DNA of 30,279 nt from Bacillota bacterium (GTDB taxonomy: Bacteria; Bacillota; Clostridia; Lachnospirales; Lachnospiraceae). Positions 24,631 through 30,279 of the stretch are shown here, piece by piece. The notes under the pieces were generated by a model that worked only from the letters and a program-made list of their open reading frames with translations, was not told where the DNA came from and made no database searches. Position numbers and translations under genes: made by a program. The DNA is taken from assembly GCA_023435645.1 (NCBI GenBank), contig JAEYRK010000022.1, positions 1 to 30,279 on the forward strand, given 5' to 3'. The stretch's first letter is position 1; each line of letters begins with the position of its first letter.

Positions 24631-25860
24631 CTAGAGACGGATGCGTTCCTCTCTATGATCCTTGTCCAGGACAAATTCTGCTCTGGCCTTGCCGGAGATC
24701 GCCTCGTAATTACCCTGAAAGCCGGTAATCTCTGCATGGCCCTGATCATCTGTAACAACCCTTGTATTGGTCCACCAGTCCGTCTTTACTTTCTTCAGAA
24801 GCTCCTCATAGGAGGGTTTACTTGAATTATCCACACGAAGAAGTCCTGCCGGTGCCTTCAGCCATTTTCCGTCTACGATACTCCAGGTTGTAATAGACTC
24901 AACCAGCGGATGAGAAAACAGGGTTTCATACATCTGAACCACTTCTCTGGCCTGTCTCTCCTCTCCCTCCGGCGTGGAAGGCCATTCCTCTACCTGCCAG
25001 TCATTCAGATCTTCAATCTCCGGAGGCATTAAATCCCCTGAAATCAGGGTATTCTCAGTGAAATGAATTGGGAGTCCGAACCGAGAGAATCTCTCAAGTA
25101 TCTGCTCTGTCTTCTCAATGCCCCAATACCCTTGATGCTGATGGGACTGGATGCCGATTACATCAATTGGAATACCGGCCTCCAGGCAACCTTCAATCAA
25201 TATTTCATAGGAAATCGAGGTGTTGAAATCATTCAATAGCAGGATTGCCTTCGGGTTTGCCTCCTTTGCCGCTCGGAACACCTCACGGATGAGTCCGATT
25301 CTGCCCTTATCCTTACAGATTCGGGTAATTCCGTTATCATATTTATCAAAAATCGGCATGATGACAACCTCATTAATCACATCCCATAAATCGATGATTC
25401 CCTCAAAATCGGTAACATCTCGATAGATACGATCGAGCTGGGTTTTTAATATTTCCTCATTGCTCATCTCCAACAGCCAAGGGGCACAGGCGGTATGCCA
25501 GCAGAGGGGATGTCCCTTCACAGTAACTCCCTTATCCTTCAACCACTGGGCAGCCTTCCTGATGGGCTCGGTCATAGGTTTTCCCTGCTCAGCTTCAAAG
25601 CCTCCCCAGTAAAAGGGCAGGGTACCGGTATTGAATAACGCCAGCCATTTATCAAAACGCTGCTCCATAGCCTTCCTTTCTTCTCCCTGGAGCTCTCCGT
25701 TCACCAGCGGAACGGTATCAAATGCCCCACAGCCAAACAGGAATTTATGACTTTTTTGTTGAATGATTATTTCCTGATTCGCCAGAGGCGTTCCATCCAT
25801 ACTCTCGAATTTTACATTTTTGGTTCCCATGCGGTATTGGTATTTTTGATTCTTGTTCAT
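24631..25860 (-). CDS. GH10 xylanase, divergent, cytoplasmic
   Basis: 409 residues from ATG 25860 (MNKNQKYQYRMGTKNVKF), with GGAGG about 11 bases upstream; the 22-codon extension lacks a site. No signal peptide. A short N-terminal beta segment (KFESMDGTPLANQEIIIQQ) precedes the GH10 barrel: GHPLCWHTACAPWL, acid/base E164 in LWDVINEVVI, LLNDFN, and nucleophile E269 in LPIHFTENTL, where the usual TELD is replaced by TENT. After the barrel, about 45 residues (TDDQGHAEITGFQGNYEA) form a small beta tail. It is therefore a variant of the family, perhaps specialised for decorated or short substrates. It is transcribed alone from its own promoter. Confidence 0.88.
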   Translation of the reverse strand: MNKNQKYQYRMGTKNVKFESMDGTPLANQEIIIQQKSHKFLFGCGAFDTVPLVNGELQGEERKAMEQRFDKWLALFNTGTLPFYWGGFEAEQGKPMTEPIRKAAQWLKDKGVTVKGHPLCWHTACAPWLLEMSNEEILKTQLDRIYRDVTDFEGIIDLWDVINEVVIMPIFDKYDNGITRICKDKGRIGLIREVFRAAKEANPKAILLLNDFNTSISYEILIEGCLEAGIPIDVIGIQSHQHQGYWGIEKTEQILERFSRFGLPIHFTENTLISGDLMPPEIEDLNDWQVEEWPSTPEGEERQAREVVQMYETLFSHPLVESITTWSIVDGKWLKAPAGLLRVDNSSKPSYEELLKKVKTDWWTNTRVVTDDQGHAEITGFQGNYEAISGKARAEFVLDKDHREERIRL

Positions 25861-25931
25861 CTGCTCATTACCTCCAATGTATGTATTGTCGCTCGGTTCC
25901 GGAAATCCTTCCAAACAATCCGGCAAAGCTC

Positions 25932-25960
25932 AGTTTATCCCAGGTAAATTTCAGTGTCAA
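25932..25960 (-). promoter_or_regulatory. Promoter of the second GH10 gene
   Basis: Minus-strand TTGACA (25955-25960), 17-bp spacer, TAAACT (25932-25937). Start near 25925, giving a leader of about 65 bases. Confidence 0.65.
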
Positions 25961-26099
25961 TGCCATGACCCTGTTTGTCCCTGTTTCACATGATATTATA
26001 CAAAGAATGTATTATATAAAACATCCCCTGCCATGAGTAAACCGAAAATTTTCGTAACACCCTTCCCCTTCTTATTCAGATGACGATGCTAACGATTAT

Positions 26100-26112
26100 G
26101 TGACTTAGTCAC
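26100..26112. promoter_or_regulatory. Short palindrome upstream of the CcdA-TlpA promoter
   Basis: GTGAC-tta-GTCAC lies 11 bp upstream of the -35 box of the CcdA-TlpA promoter, in the 312-bp divergent gap with the second GH10 gene. It may be an activator site; nothing else shows this. Confidence 0.3.
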
Positions 26113-26122
26113 TCCAGATGAA

Positions 26123-26151
26123 TTGATATCCAGCGATACCTATGCTACAAT
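26123..26151 (+). promoter_or_regulatory. Promoter of the CcdA-TlpA gene
   Basis: TTGATA (26123-26128), 17-bp spacer, TACAAT (26146-26151). Transcription would start near 26158, only about 15 bases before ATG 26173, with GGAGG at 26161-26165. Confidence 0.7.
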
Positions 26152-26172
26152 GAGAAAAAAAGGAGGCTGCTC

Positions 26173-27558
26173 ATGATTAATCAACTGACAACTAGCCACA
26201 GCATCAGTTTCCTTCTCGTGTTTTTGGAAGGTCTTCTCTCCTTCCTATCCCCCTGTGTCATTCCCCTGATCCCGATTTATATGGGTTATCTGGCAGGTAA
26301 TGCAAAGCAAACCGGAGAGGATGGGACGATCACCTATAAACGGGGAAAGGTATTTCTCCATACCGTATTTTTTGTCCTGGGCATTTCCTTTGCCTTCTTT
26401 CTTCTTGGTATGTCCGTCACTGCTCTAGGCTCCTTCTTCAAGGAGAAGCAACTACTATTTACCCGGATCGGTGGTATTTTGATTATCCTACTGGGTCTGC
26501 ATCAGATTGGTTTTCTTGATTTTAAATTCCTGGCAAGAGAACGGAAGCTCCATTTTCGTTTTCGACAAGACTCCATGAATCCTCTGGCTGCCTTACTCAT
26601 GGGCTTTACCTTCAGCTTTGCCTGGACTCCCTGCGTGGGTCCCGCCCTTTCCTCGGTATTGATTCTTGCCTCCGGTGCGAAAAGCCAATTAACCGGTAAT
26701 CTACTGGTTCTTGTGTACTCCGCCGGCTTTATCATTCCCTTCCTGCTCTTAGGTCTGTTTACCACTCAGGTGTTAAACTTCCTTAGGAGCCGCCAAAACC
26801 TACTAAAATATACGGTCAAGGCAGGAGGTCTTCTGTTACTTTTGATTGGTATTATGACCTTCACCGGATGGATGAATGGGATTACCAGGTATTTTAACTC
26901 CTTTAGTCCCCCTGCCAAAACCCAGGTGGAAAACAAGAAGGATGAAGTAGGCACCACACCTGATAGCTCTGTTCAACAGGAAGCTGACGGGAATGAGGCT
27001 ACTCCCAATGGTGACTCGGTGGATCGCAGCTCTGAGAAGCCCTCCGGGGAAGAGACTACAGATCCCTCTGTAGCAGAGGAAGGTGGGAGTGAAACTACGA
27101 AAAAGACCATGGCCTTTGATTTTACTCTAACCGATCAATATGGTAATATGCATACCCTTTCGGATTATAAGGGTAAGGTTGTCTTCCTGAACTTCTGGGC
27201 TACCTGGTGTCCGCCCTGTAAGAAGGAAATGCCGGATATTGAGGAGCTGTATCAGGAATATGGCGAAAACAAGGAGGATGTCATCATCCTGGGTGTAGCA
27301 AATCCTTCCAGTGATGATTATCCCAATAACAATGATGTCCGAGAGAAGGAGATTACAGCCTTCCTGGAGGAAAACGGTTATACCTTCCCCACAGCCTTTG
27401 ATGTCACAGGAGAGGTGCTCAGCCAGTATTATATCTCAGCCTTCCCAACCACCTTCCTCATTGATAAGGATGGCTACATCTACGGATATGCCGCCGGTAT
27501 GCTGACAAAGGATATCATGGAAAGTGCGATCGCACAGGCAAAGGCAGCTACGGAATAA
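26173..27558 (+). CDS. CcdA-TlpA fusion: membrane thiol-electron carrier with external thioredoxin domain
   Basis: 461 residues. Residues 1-245 form the six-helix CcdA/DsbD-beta membrane unit with its two redox cysteines, C28 in SFLSPCVIPLIPIYMGYL and C154 in FAWTPCVGPALS. Residues ~245-310 are a low-complexity linker rich in E, D, S, T and P. Residues ~312-461 are a TlpA-type thioredoxin domain with C346-PP-C349 in FWATWCPPCKKEM and the cis-Pro segment SAFPTTFLI. Electrons from cytoplasmic thioredoxin would pass through the membrane unit to the attached external domain, which reduces exported proteins. The fusion keeps donor and acceptor in one chain. It is a single gene with its own promoter and a GGAGG site. 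Confidence 0.93.
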   Translation: MINQLTTSHSISFLLVFLEGLLSFLSPCVIPLIPIYMGYLAGNAKQTGEDGTITYKRGKVFLHTVFFVLGISFAFFLLGMSVTALGSFFKEKQLLFTRIGGILIILLGLHQIGFLDFKFLARERKLHFRFRQDSMNPLAALLMGFTFSFAWTPCVGPALSSVLILASGAKSQLTGNLLVLVYSAGFIIPFLLLGLFTTQVLNFLRSRQNLLKYTVKAGGLLLLLIGIMTFTGWMNGITRYFNSFSPPAKTQVENKKDEVGTTPDSSVQQEADGNEATPNGDSVDRSSEKPSGEETTDPSVAEEGGSETTKKTMAFDFTLTDQYGNMHTLSDYKGKVVFLNFWATWCPPCKKEMPDIEELYQEYGENKEDVIILGVANPSSDDYPNNNDVREKEITAFLEENGYTFPTAFDVTGEVLSQYYISAFPTTFLIDKDGYIYGYAAGMLTKDIMESAIAQAKAATE

Positions 27559-27580
27559 GCAGTCAATCGGATGTATTCCT

Positions 27581-27609
27581 TTGACAAGAGTCACCTCCTG
27601 TGCTATAAT
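27581..27609 (+). promoter_or_regulatory. Consensus sigma-A promoter of the structured RNA before the MutS2-like gene
   Basis: TTGACA (27581-27586), 17-bp spacer, TATAAT (27604-27609): both boxes are perfect. It is the best promoter in the window. Start near 27616. Confidence 0.85.
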
Positions 27610-27651
27610 TCATATGATATTATTGGAAAATGATCGAAAGGACGGTATTGG

Positions 27652-27690
27652 ATGTCGGTATTCACTGTAAATGAGGTTTGTGCTAACTAG
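27652..27690 (+). CDS. Putative 12-residue leader peptide (uORF)
   Basis: ATG to TAG encodes MSVFTVNEVCAN. AAAGGA lies about 10 bases upstream. The ORF overlaps the 5' arm of the leader's closing helix (27658-27671) and the next hairpin, so translating or stalled ribosomes would change the RNA fold, as in known leader-peptide attenuators. The evidence is positional only; chance ORFs of this size are common. Confidence 0.35.
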   Translation: MSVFTVNEVCAN

Positions 27691-27843
27691 CACATAACTG
27701 AATATTGATCAGGGTACGGGAAGTAACCCTTATTTTGTTGTACCCTGAAATCTACCTTTACAGTCAATACTCAACTACTGTCTGTTACACAAGTAAGATT
27801 ATGGCGATAGGCTTTATTCCCATACCTTATTCTATGTATCTCC

Positions 27844-27875
27844 GGGCATAACAGGGTTCCTGTTATGCCCTTTTT
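27844..27875 (+). terminator. Strong intrinsic terminator before the MutS2-like gene
   Basis: A 12-bp perfect stem (GGGCATAACAGG 27844-27855 with CCTGTTATGCCC 27859-27870), 3-base loop and five T residues. It lies about 100 bases before the MutS2-like start and 285 bases after the CcdA-TlpA stop. Confidence 0.9.
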
Positions 27876-27901
27876 GATGCTTTGGTGACGGATGTTATGA
27901 T
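27874..27901 (+). promoter_or_regulatory. Possible own promoter of the MutS2-like gene
   Basis: TTGATG (27874-27879), 16-bp spacer, TATGAT (27896-27901). It would start transcription near 27908, within the left arm of the next hairpin. If active, the gene does not depend on read-through of the terminator. Confidence 0.4.
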
Positions 27902-27953
27902 ACCCACAGGGAGTTTCTGACCGCATGTATCGGTAGAAGTATCTGTGGGTATC
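27899..27953 (+). promoter_or_regulatory. 11-bp hairpin in the MutS2-like gene leader
   Basis: GATACCCACAG (27899-27909) pairs perfectly with CTGTGGGTATC (27943-27953); a small ACCG/CGGT helix forms inside. No T-tract follows, so it is not a terminator. It ends 26 bases before ATG 27980 and could affect transcript stability, or serve as a protein-binding site. Confidence 0.55.
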
Positions 27954-27979
27954 TATCATATCTGAAGGAGTTTGAAATT

Positions 27980-29932
27980 ATGATTATCGAAAAGTCAATG
28001 AAAGCATTAGAATTTGATAAAATACTGGCGATGCTGAGTGATCATGCTGTAACCGCCACCGCCAAACAAAAGCTGCTTACCCTAAGGCCCTCCATGAGTT
28101 TATCGGAGGTAACCCATAAGCTGCAGGAAACCTCTGAGGCAGTAGCAATCCTGAAGCAAATCGGCACACCGCCCCTTCCTCTGATGAAGGATACGGCTAT
28201 GCTCCTTGCGCTGGCAGAAAAGGGCTCGATGCTGATTCCTGAGCAGCTGAGCATGGTTGCGAATTTTCTGACAGGCTGCAGCCGCATGAAGCAATTTCTA
28301 AAGAGGGCTGAGGCCCTAAGAGTCTCCGTAGCAGATTACGGTGGGTCCATTGTTTTGCTGCCCTCACTGATCAGTGAGCTGGAACGTTCCCTCTGGAATA
28401 ATGCATTGCATGACAATGCATCCTCTGCATTAAAGAGCATCCGCAGGAAGATGGACCAGCTGCGGCAGGAAATGAAATCGAAGGTAGAAAGCATGCTCCG
28501 GAGTAATAAGGAATGGTTTACGGAGGGCTTTGTGGCTACCAGAAACGGTCATTTCGTCCTTCCGGTGAAAAAAGAATGCAAGAATCAGGTCAACGGTTCC
28601 GTACTTGATATCTCCTCCACCGGCTCCACCTATTTTATTGAGCCTACTGCTGTCTCAAAGCTGAAGGAAGAATTATCCCAGTTTGAAATCGAGGAGAGCA
28701 ACGAGGAACGGAGAATCCTCTATTCCCTAACCGCTCTCGTGGTAGCGCATGCAGCCGAGCTTAGGTTGGATATGGAGGCCATGGAGGCTCTGGATATTGT
28801 GTTCGCAAAGGCAAAGCTTAGCCTGTCCATGAGGGCTGTTCCCGTTACCATCAATAATCACCGGATGATTAGAATAGAAGGTGGCAGGCATCCACTCCTT
28901 TCCGCTGCAGAATGTGTCCCTCTGGATTTTACCCTAGGGAACGGAGTGAGTGGGATTGTGATCACTGGGCCGAATACCGGAGGAAAAACCGTTGCCCTAA
29001 AGACCGTTGGTCTATTCTGTCTGATGGCCCAGAGCGGCCTTCACATACCATGTGTCAGTGGGGAATTGTGTATGAATAATACGGTCCTGTGTGACATCGG
29101 AGATGGTCAAAGCATTACAGAGAATCTCTCCACCTTCTCCTCCCATATCATGAGCATCATTAAAATACTGCAGCACTCTGACCGCAGCAGCTTGGTTCTT
29201 TTGGATGAGCTGGGTTCAGGCACTGACCCGGCGGAGGGGATGGGTATCGCCATTGCGATCCTGGAGGCTCTCATGGAGAAGGGCTGCCTCTTTGTGGCAA
29301 CGACCCATTATCCCGAGATCAAGGAATATGCTCAGAAAAAGGAGGGCTTGACCAACGCCAGAATGGCTTTTGACCGGGATAGCTTAAAACCCCTTTATCG
29401 TCTGGAAATCGGTGAGGCAGGGGAAAGCTGCGCCCTATATATCGCAAAGCGGCTGGGGCTTCCGCAAAAAATGCTAAAGCGGGCTTATGAGGAGGCCTAT
29501 CTGCGGGAAGGGCATACGGACCGCAGAATTCCGGAAGCAGATTTTATATTGCAATCGGAGGAGGAAAATACAGAGCCAACCATTAGCATTCCCCTAGGAC
29601 ATATTCAGGAGGGGAAGCCGAAGAAACAGCTCAGTACCAGAAGTCAGCGCTTTCAGGTCGGTGATTCTGTTATGGTATATCCGCAAAAGAAAATCGGTAT
29701 CGTATATCGTCAGACCAATGAAAAGGGCGAAGTAGGAGTACAGATCCAGAAAAAGAAGGAATTGATTAACCATAAAAGACTTCAGATAAAGGTCCCTGCC
29801 ACAGAGATGTATCCTGAGGATTATGATTTCTCCATCGTATTTGACAGTGTGGCAAACCGCAAGGCCAGACATCAGATGGAGAAGGGCTATCAACCCGGCC
29901 TCGAGATTGTATATGAGAAGGAACAGCCATGA
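27980..29932 (+). CDS. mutS2: MutS2-like ATPase lacking the Smr domain
   Basis: 650 residues; start ATG 27980 with AAGGAG upstream. Residues ~1-300 are the MutS2-type core and lever domains (ALEFDKILAML at the start, FVATRNGHFVLPVKKECKNQ, ISSTGSTYFIEP). Residues ~300-500 are the MutS ATPase: Walker A GPNTGGKT (330-337), the STFSSHI segment, Walker B LVLLDELGSGTDPAEG (405-420) and TTHYPEIKEYA. Residues ~556-605 resemble the KOW-like domain. Full-length MutS2 (about 780-790 residues) continues with a longer coiled coil and a C-terminal Smr nuclease domain. Here both are reduced or absent, and the protein ends in a different segment (YDFSIVFDSVANRKARHQME). It is probably a MutS2 paralogue. MutS2 acts in recombination control and, in Bacillus, in rescue of collided ribosomes. 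Confidence 0.85.
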   Translation: MIIEKSMKALEFDKILAMLSDHAVTATAKQKLLTLRPSMSLSEVTHKLQETSEAVAILKQIGTPPLPLMKDTAMLLALAEKGSMLIPEQLSMVANFLTGCSRMKQFLKRAEALRVSVADYGGSIVLLPSLISELERSLWNNALHDNASSALKSIRRKMDQLRQEMKSKVESMLRSNKEWFTEGFVATRNGHFVLPVKKECKNQVNGSVLDISSTGSTYFIEPTAVSKLKEELSQFEIEESNEERRILYSLTALVVAHAAELRLDMEAMEALDIVFAKAKLSLSMRAVPVTINNHRMIRIEGGRHPLLSAAECVPLDFTLGNGVSGIVITGPNTGGKTVALKTVGLFCLMAQSGLHIPCVSGELCMNNTVLCDIGDGQSITENLSTFSSHIMSIIKILQHSDRSSLVLLDELGSGTDPAEGMGIAIAILEALMEKGCLFVATTHYPEIKEYAQKKEGLTNARMAFDRDSLKPLYRLEIGEAGESCALYIAKRLGLPQKMLKRAYEEAYLREGHTDRRIPEADFILQSEEENTEPTISIPLGHIQEGKPKKQLSTRSQRFQVGDSVMVYPQKKIGIVYRQTNEKGEVGVQIQKKKELINHKRLQIKVPATEMYPEDYDFSIVFDSVANRKARHQMEKGYQPGLEIVYEKEQP

Positions 29933-29977
29933 ATACCTGAGGAATTTTTATAAAAAACGGGGAGGTTCTGCATAACT

Positions 29978-30168
29978 AAAAAGATACAAGAGGCCTATAT
30001 GTTTCCTATAATTCACTCTTTGCTGAACAGATTGATGATTATATGATGCCAGATGCGGACTTTCATGTCCGAAGATGGCCTTCATAATCGAAATCTGTCC
30101 AGCAACCTCAGGTGTACACAGCTTGCTTATACAAGTTGTGAGGGAACATATCAGGAGCCTCTTGTATC
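29978..30168 (-). ncRNA. ssrS: 6S RNA candidate
   Basis: Read on the minus strand, 186 bases fold into one long rod. The closing stem is GATACAAGAGGC/GCCTCTTGTATC (30157-30168 with 29983-29994), followed by ATATGTT-CC/GG-AACATAT (30143-30151 with 29997-30006). A large asymmetric central bubble follows, then a 14-bp helix with one G-U (30092-30105 with 30020-30033), GATTAT/ATAATC, GCCA/TGGC and a CGGAC/GTCCG apical hairpin (30056-30071). Five T residues (29978-29982) end it. Size, rod shape and central bubble fit 6S RNA, which mimics an open promoter and binds sigma-A RNA polymerase. The 5' half carries CCTGATATGTTC and CCTGAG, similar to the 5' half of 6S RNAs as I remember them. A TATAAC box at 30174-30179 is 5 bases upstream; no good -35 box is seen. 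Confidence 0.65.
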
Positions 30169-30174
30169 AACTGG

Positions 30175-30279
30175 TTATAGAGAAACAGCCTCTGATCCGA
30201 TATCGTTGCGCGATTGCTCACTCTCCGTCCATTGAGATAGGACATCATACATTTTTTTATCATACTTCTTCAGACTTAC
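30175..30279 (-). CDS. C-terminal end of an unknown gene, cut by the window
   Basis: An open frame enters from the right edge and stops with TAA at 30175-30177. It encodes 34 residues, including KKYDKKMYDVLSQWTESEQS. The polar, lysine/glutamate-rich composition is protein-like, but the fragment is too short for assignment. It ends about six bases before the 6S-like RNA begins, and its stop codon overlaps the TATAAC box. Confidence 0.35.
   Translation of the reverse strand, partial: VSLKKYDKKMYDVLSQWTESEQSRNDIGSEAVSL

Larger units (their letters stand above)
27616..27875 (+). ncRNA. Structured leader/attenuator, or stand-alone small RNA
   Basis: About 260 bases bounded by a perfect promoter and a strong terminator, with no long ORF. 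A 14-bp helix with one mismatch (27658-27671 with 27757-27770) closes a domain containing TGTGCT-aact-AGCACA (27680-27695) and an 8-bp helix CAGGGTAC/GTACCCTG (27710-27717 with 27740-27747). A further hairpin (TAAG/CTTA plus TATGG/CCATA, about 27794-27831) precedes the terminator. A 12-codon ORF covers the 5' arm of the closing helix. Alternative pairings between upstream segments (CTGTTA 27782-27787, AACCCT 27725-27730) and the terminator's 5' side (TAACAG, AGGGTT) could act as antiterminators. I do not recognise a named RNA family. Confidence 0.6.

Noticed and set aside
27616..27875. 6S RNA identity for the RNA before the MutS2-like gene
   Set aside because: It has several separate hairpins rather than one rod, and lacks the CCTGATATGTTC-like segment; the element at 29978-30168 fits 6S much better.
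29983..30168. Miniature inverted-repeat transposon
   Set aside because: Terminal 12-bp inverted repeats are present, but no target-site duplication is seen, and the interior continues to pair along its whole length with a T-tail at one end, which fits an RNA gene.
30053..30235. 60-residue plus-strand frame at the right edge
   Set aside because: It crosses the 6S-like RNA and the opposite-strand gene end, with no ribosome-binding site or motif.
1..30279. CRISPR arrays, tRNA genes, insertion sequences, prophage genes
   Set aside because: No regularly spaced repeats, cloverleaf sequences, transposases or phage proteins were found in the window.

Overview
The window looks like chromosome from a plant-fibre-degrading anaerobic Firmicute, most likely a Lachnospiraceae/Clostridium XIVa relative. 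This is inferred from the gene families, the AGGAGG ribosome-binding sites, the TTGACA/TATAAT promoters and the moderately AT-rich composition. No database search was possible. The theme of the first 25 kb is uptake of xylan fragments and their breakdown inside the cell.

Layout. 1-882 (minus, cut by the left edge) is a secreted protein with Ig-like domains and the start of a CBM22/CBM4_9-type module, behind a strongly structured leader. 1135-6442 (minus) is GH10 xylanase, GH3 beta-xylosidase and GH67 alpha-glucuronidase; none has a signal peptide. 6682-18195 (minus) is an eight-gene, tightly packed operon. In transcription order it holds a very large membrane-anchored solute-binding protein, a CUT1 permease pair, an NHL/TPR membrane protein, a YIP1-like membrane protein, a DUF5696-like lipoprotein and a second CUT1 permease pair. 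It has no ATPase gene. A divergent AraC-family regulator (18754-19626) and a well-formed promoter with an upstream direct repeat control it. 19839-21428 (minus) is a GH43 xylosidase/arabinofuranosidase with its own terminator. Large aldouronates would enter through the ABC system and be cut by GH67, GH10, GH3 and GH43 in the cytoplasm.

21765-25860 is more mixed: a secreted peptidoglycan-binding protein, a MarR regulator followed by a DegV/FakB-like lipid-binding protein, an 84-residue orphan protein, and a second, divergent cytoplasmic GH10 enzyme. 26173-27558 (plus) is a CcdA-TlpA thiol-redox fusion.

The right end is the most unusual part. A consensus promoter at 27581 drives a roughly 260-nt structured RNA with a 12-codon upstream ORF and a strong terminator, lying just before a MutS2-like gene that lacks the Smr nuclease domain. 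This looks like a ribosome-sensing attenuator, or else a stand-alone small RNA. At the right edge, on the minus strand, a 186-nt rod-shaped RNA with a T-tail has the architecture and some sequence hallmarks of 6S RNA. It follows the last codons of a gene cut by the window.
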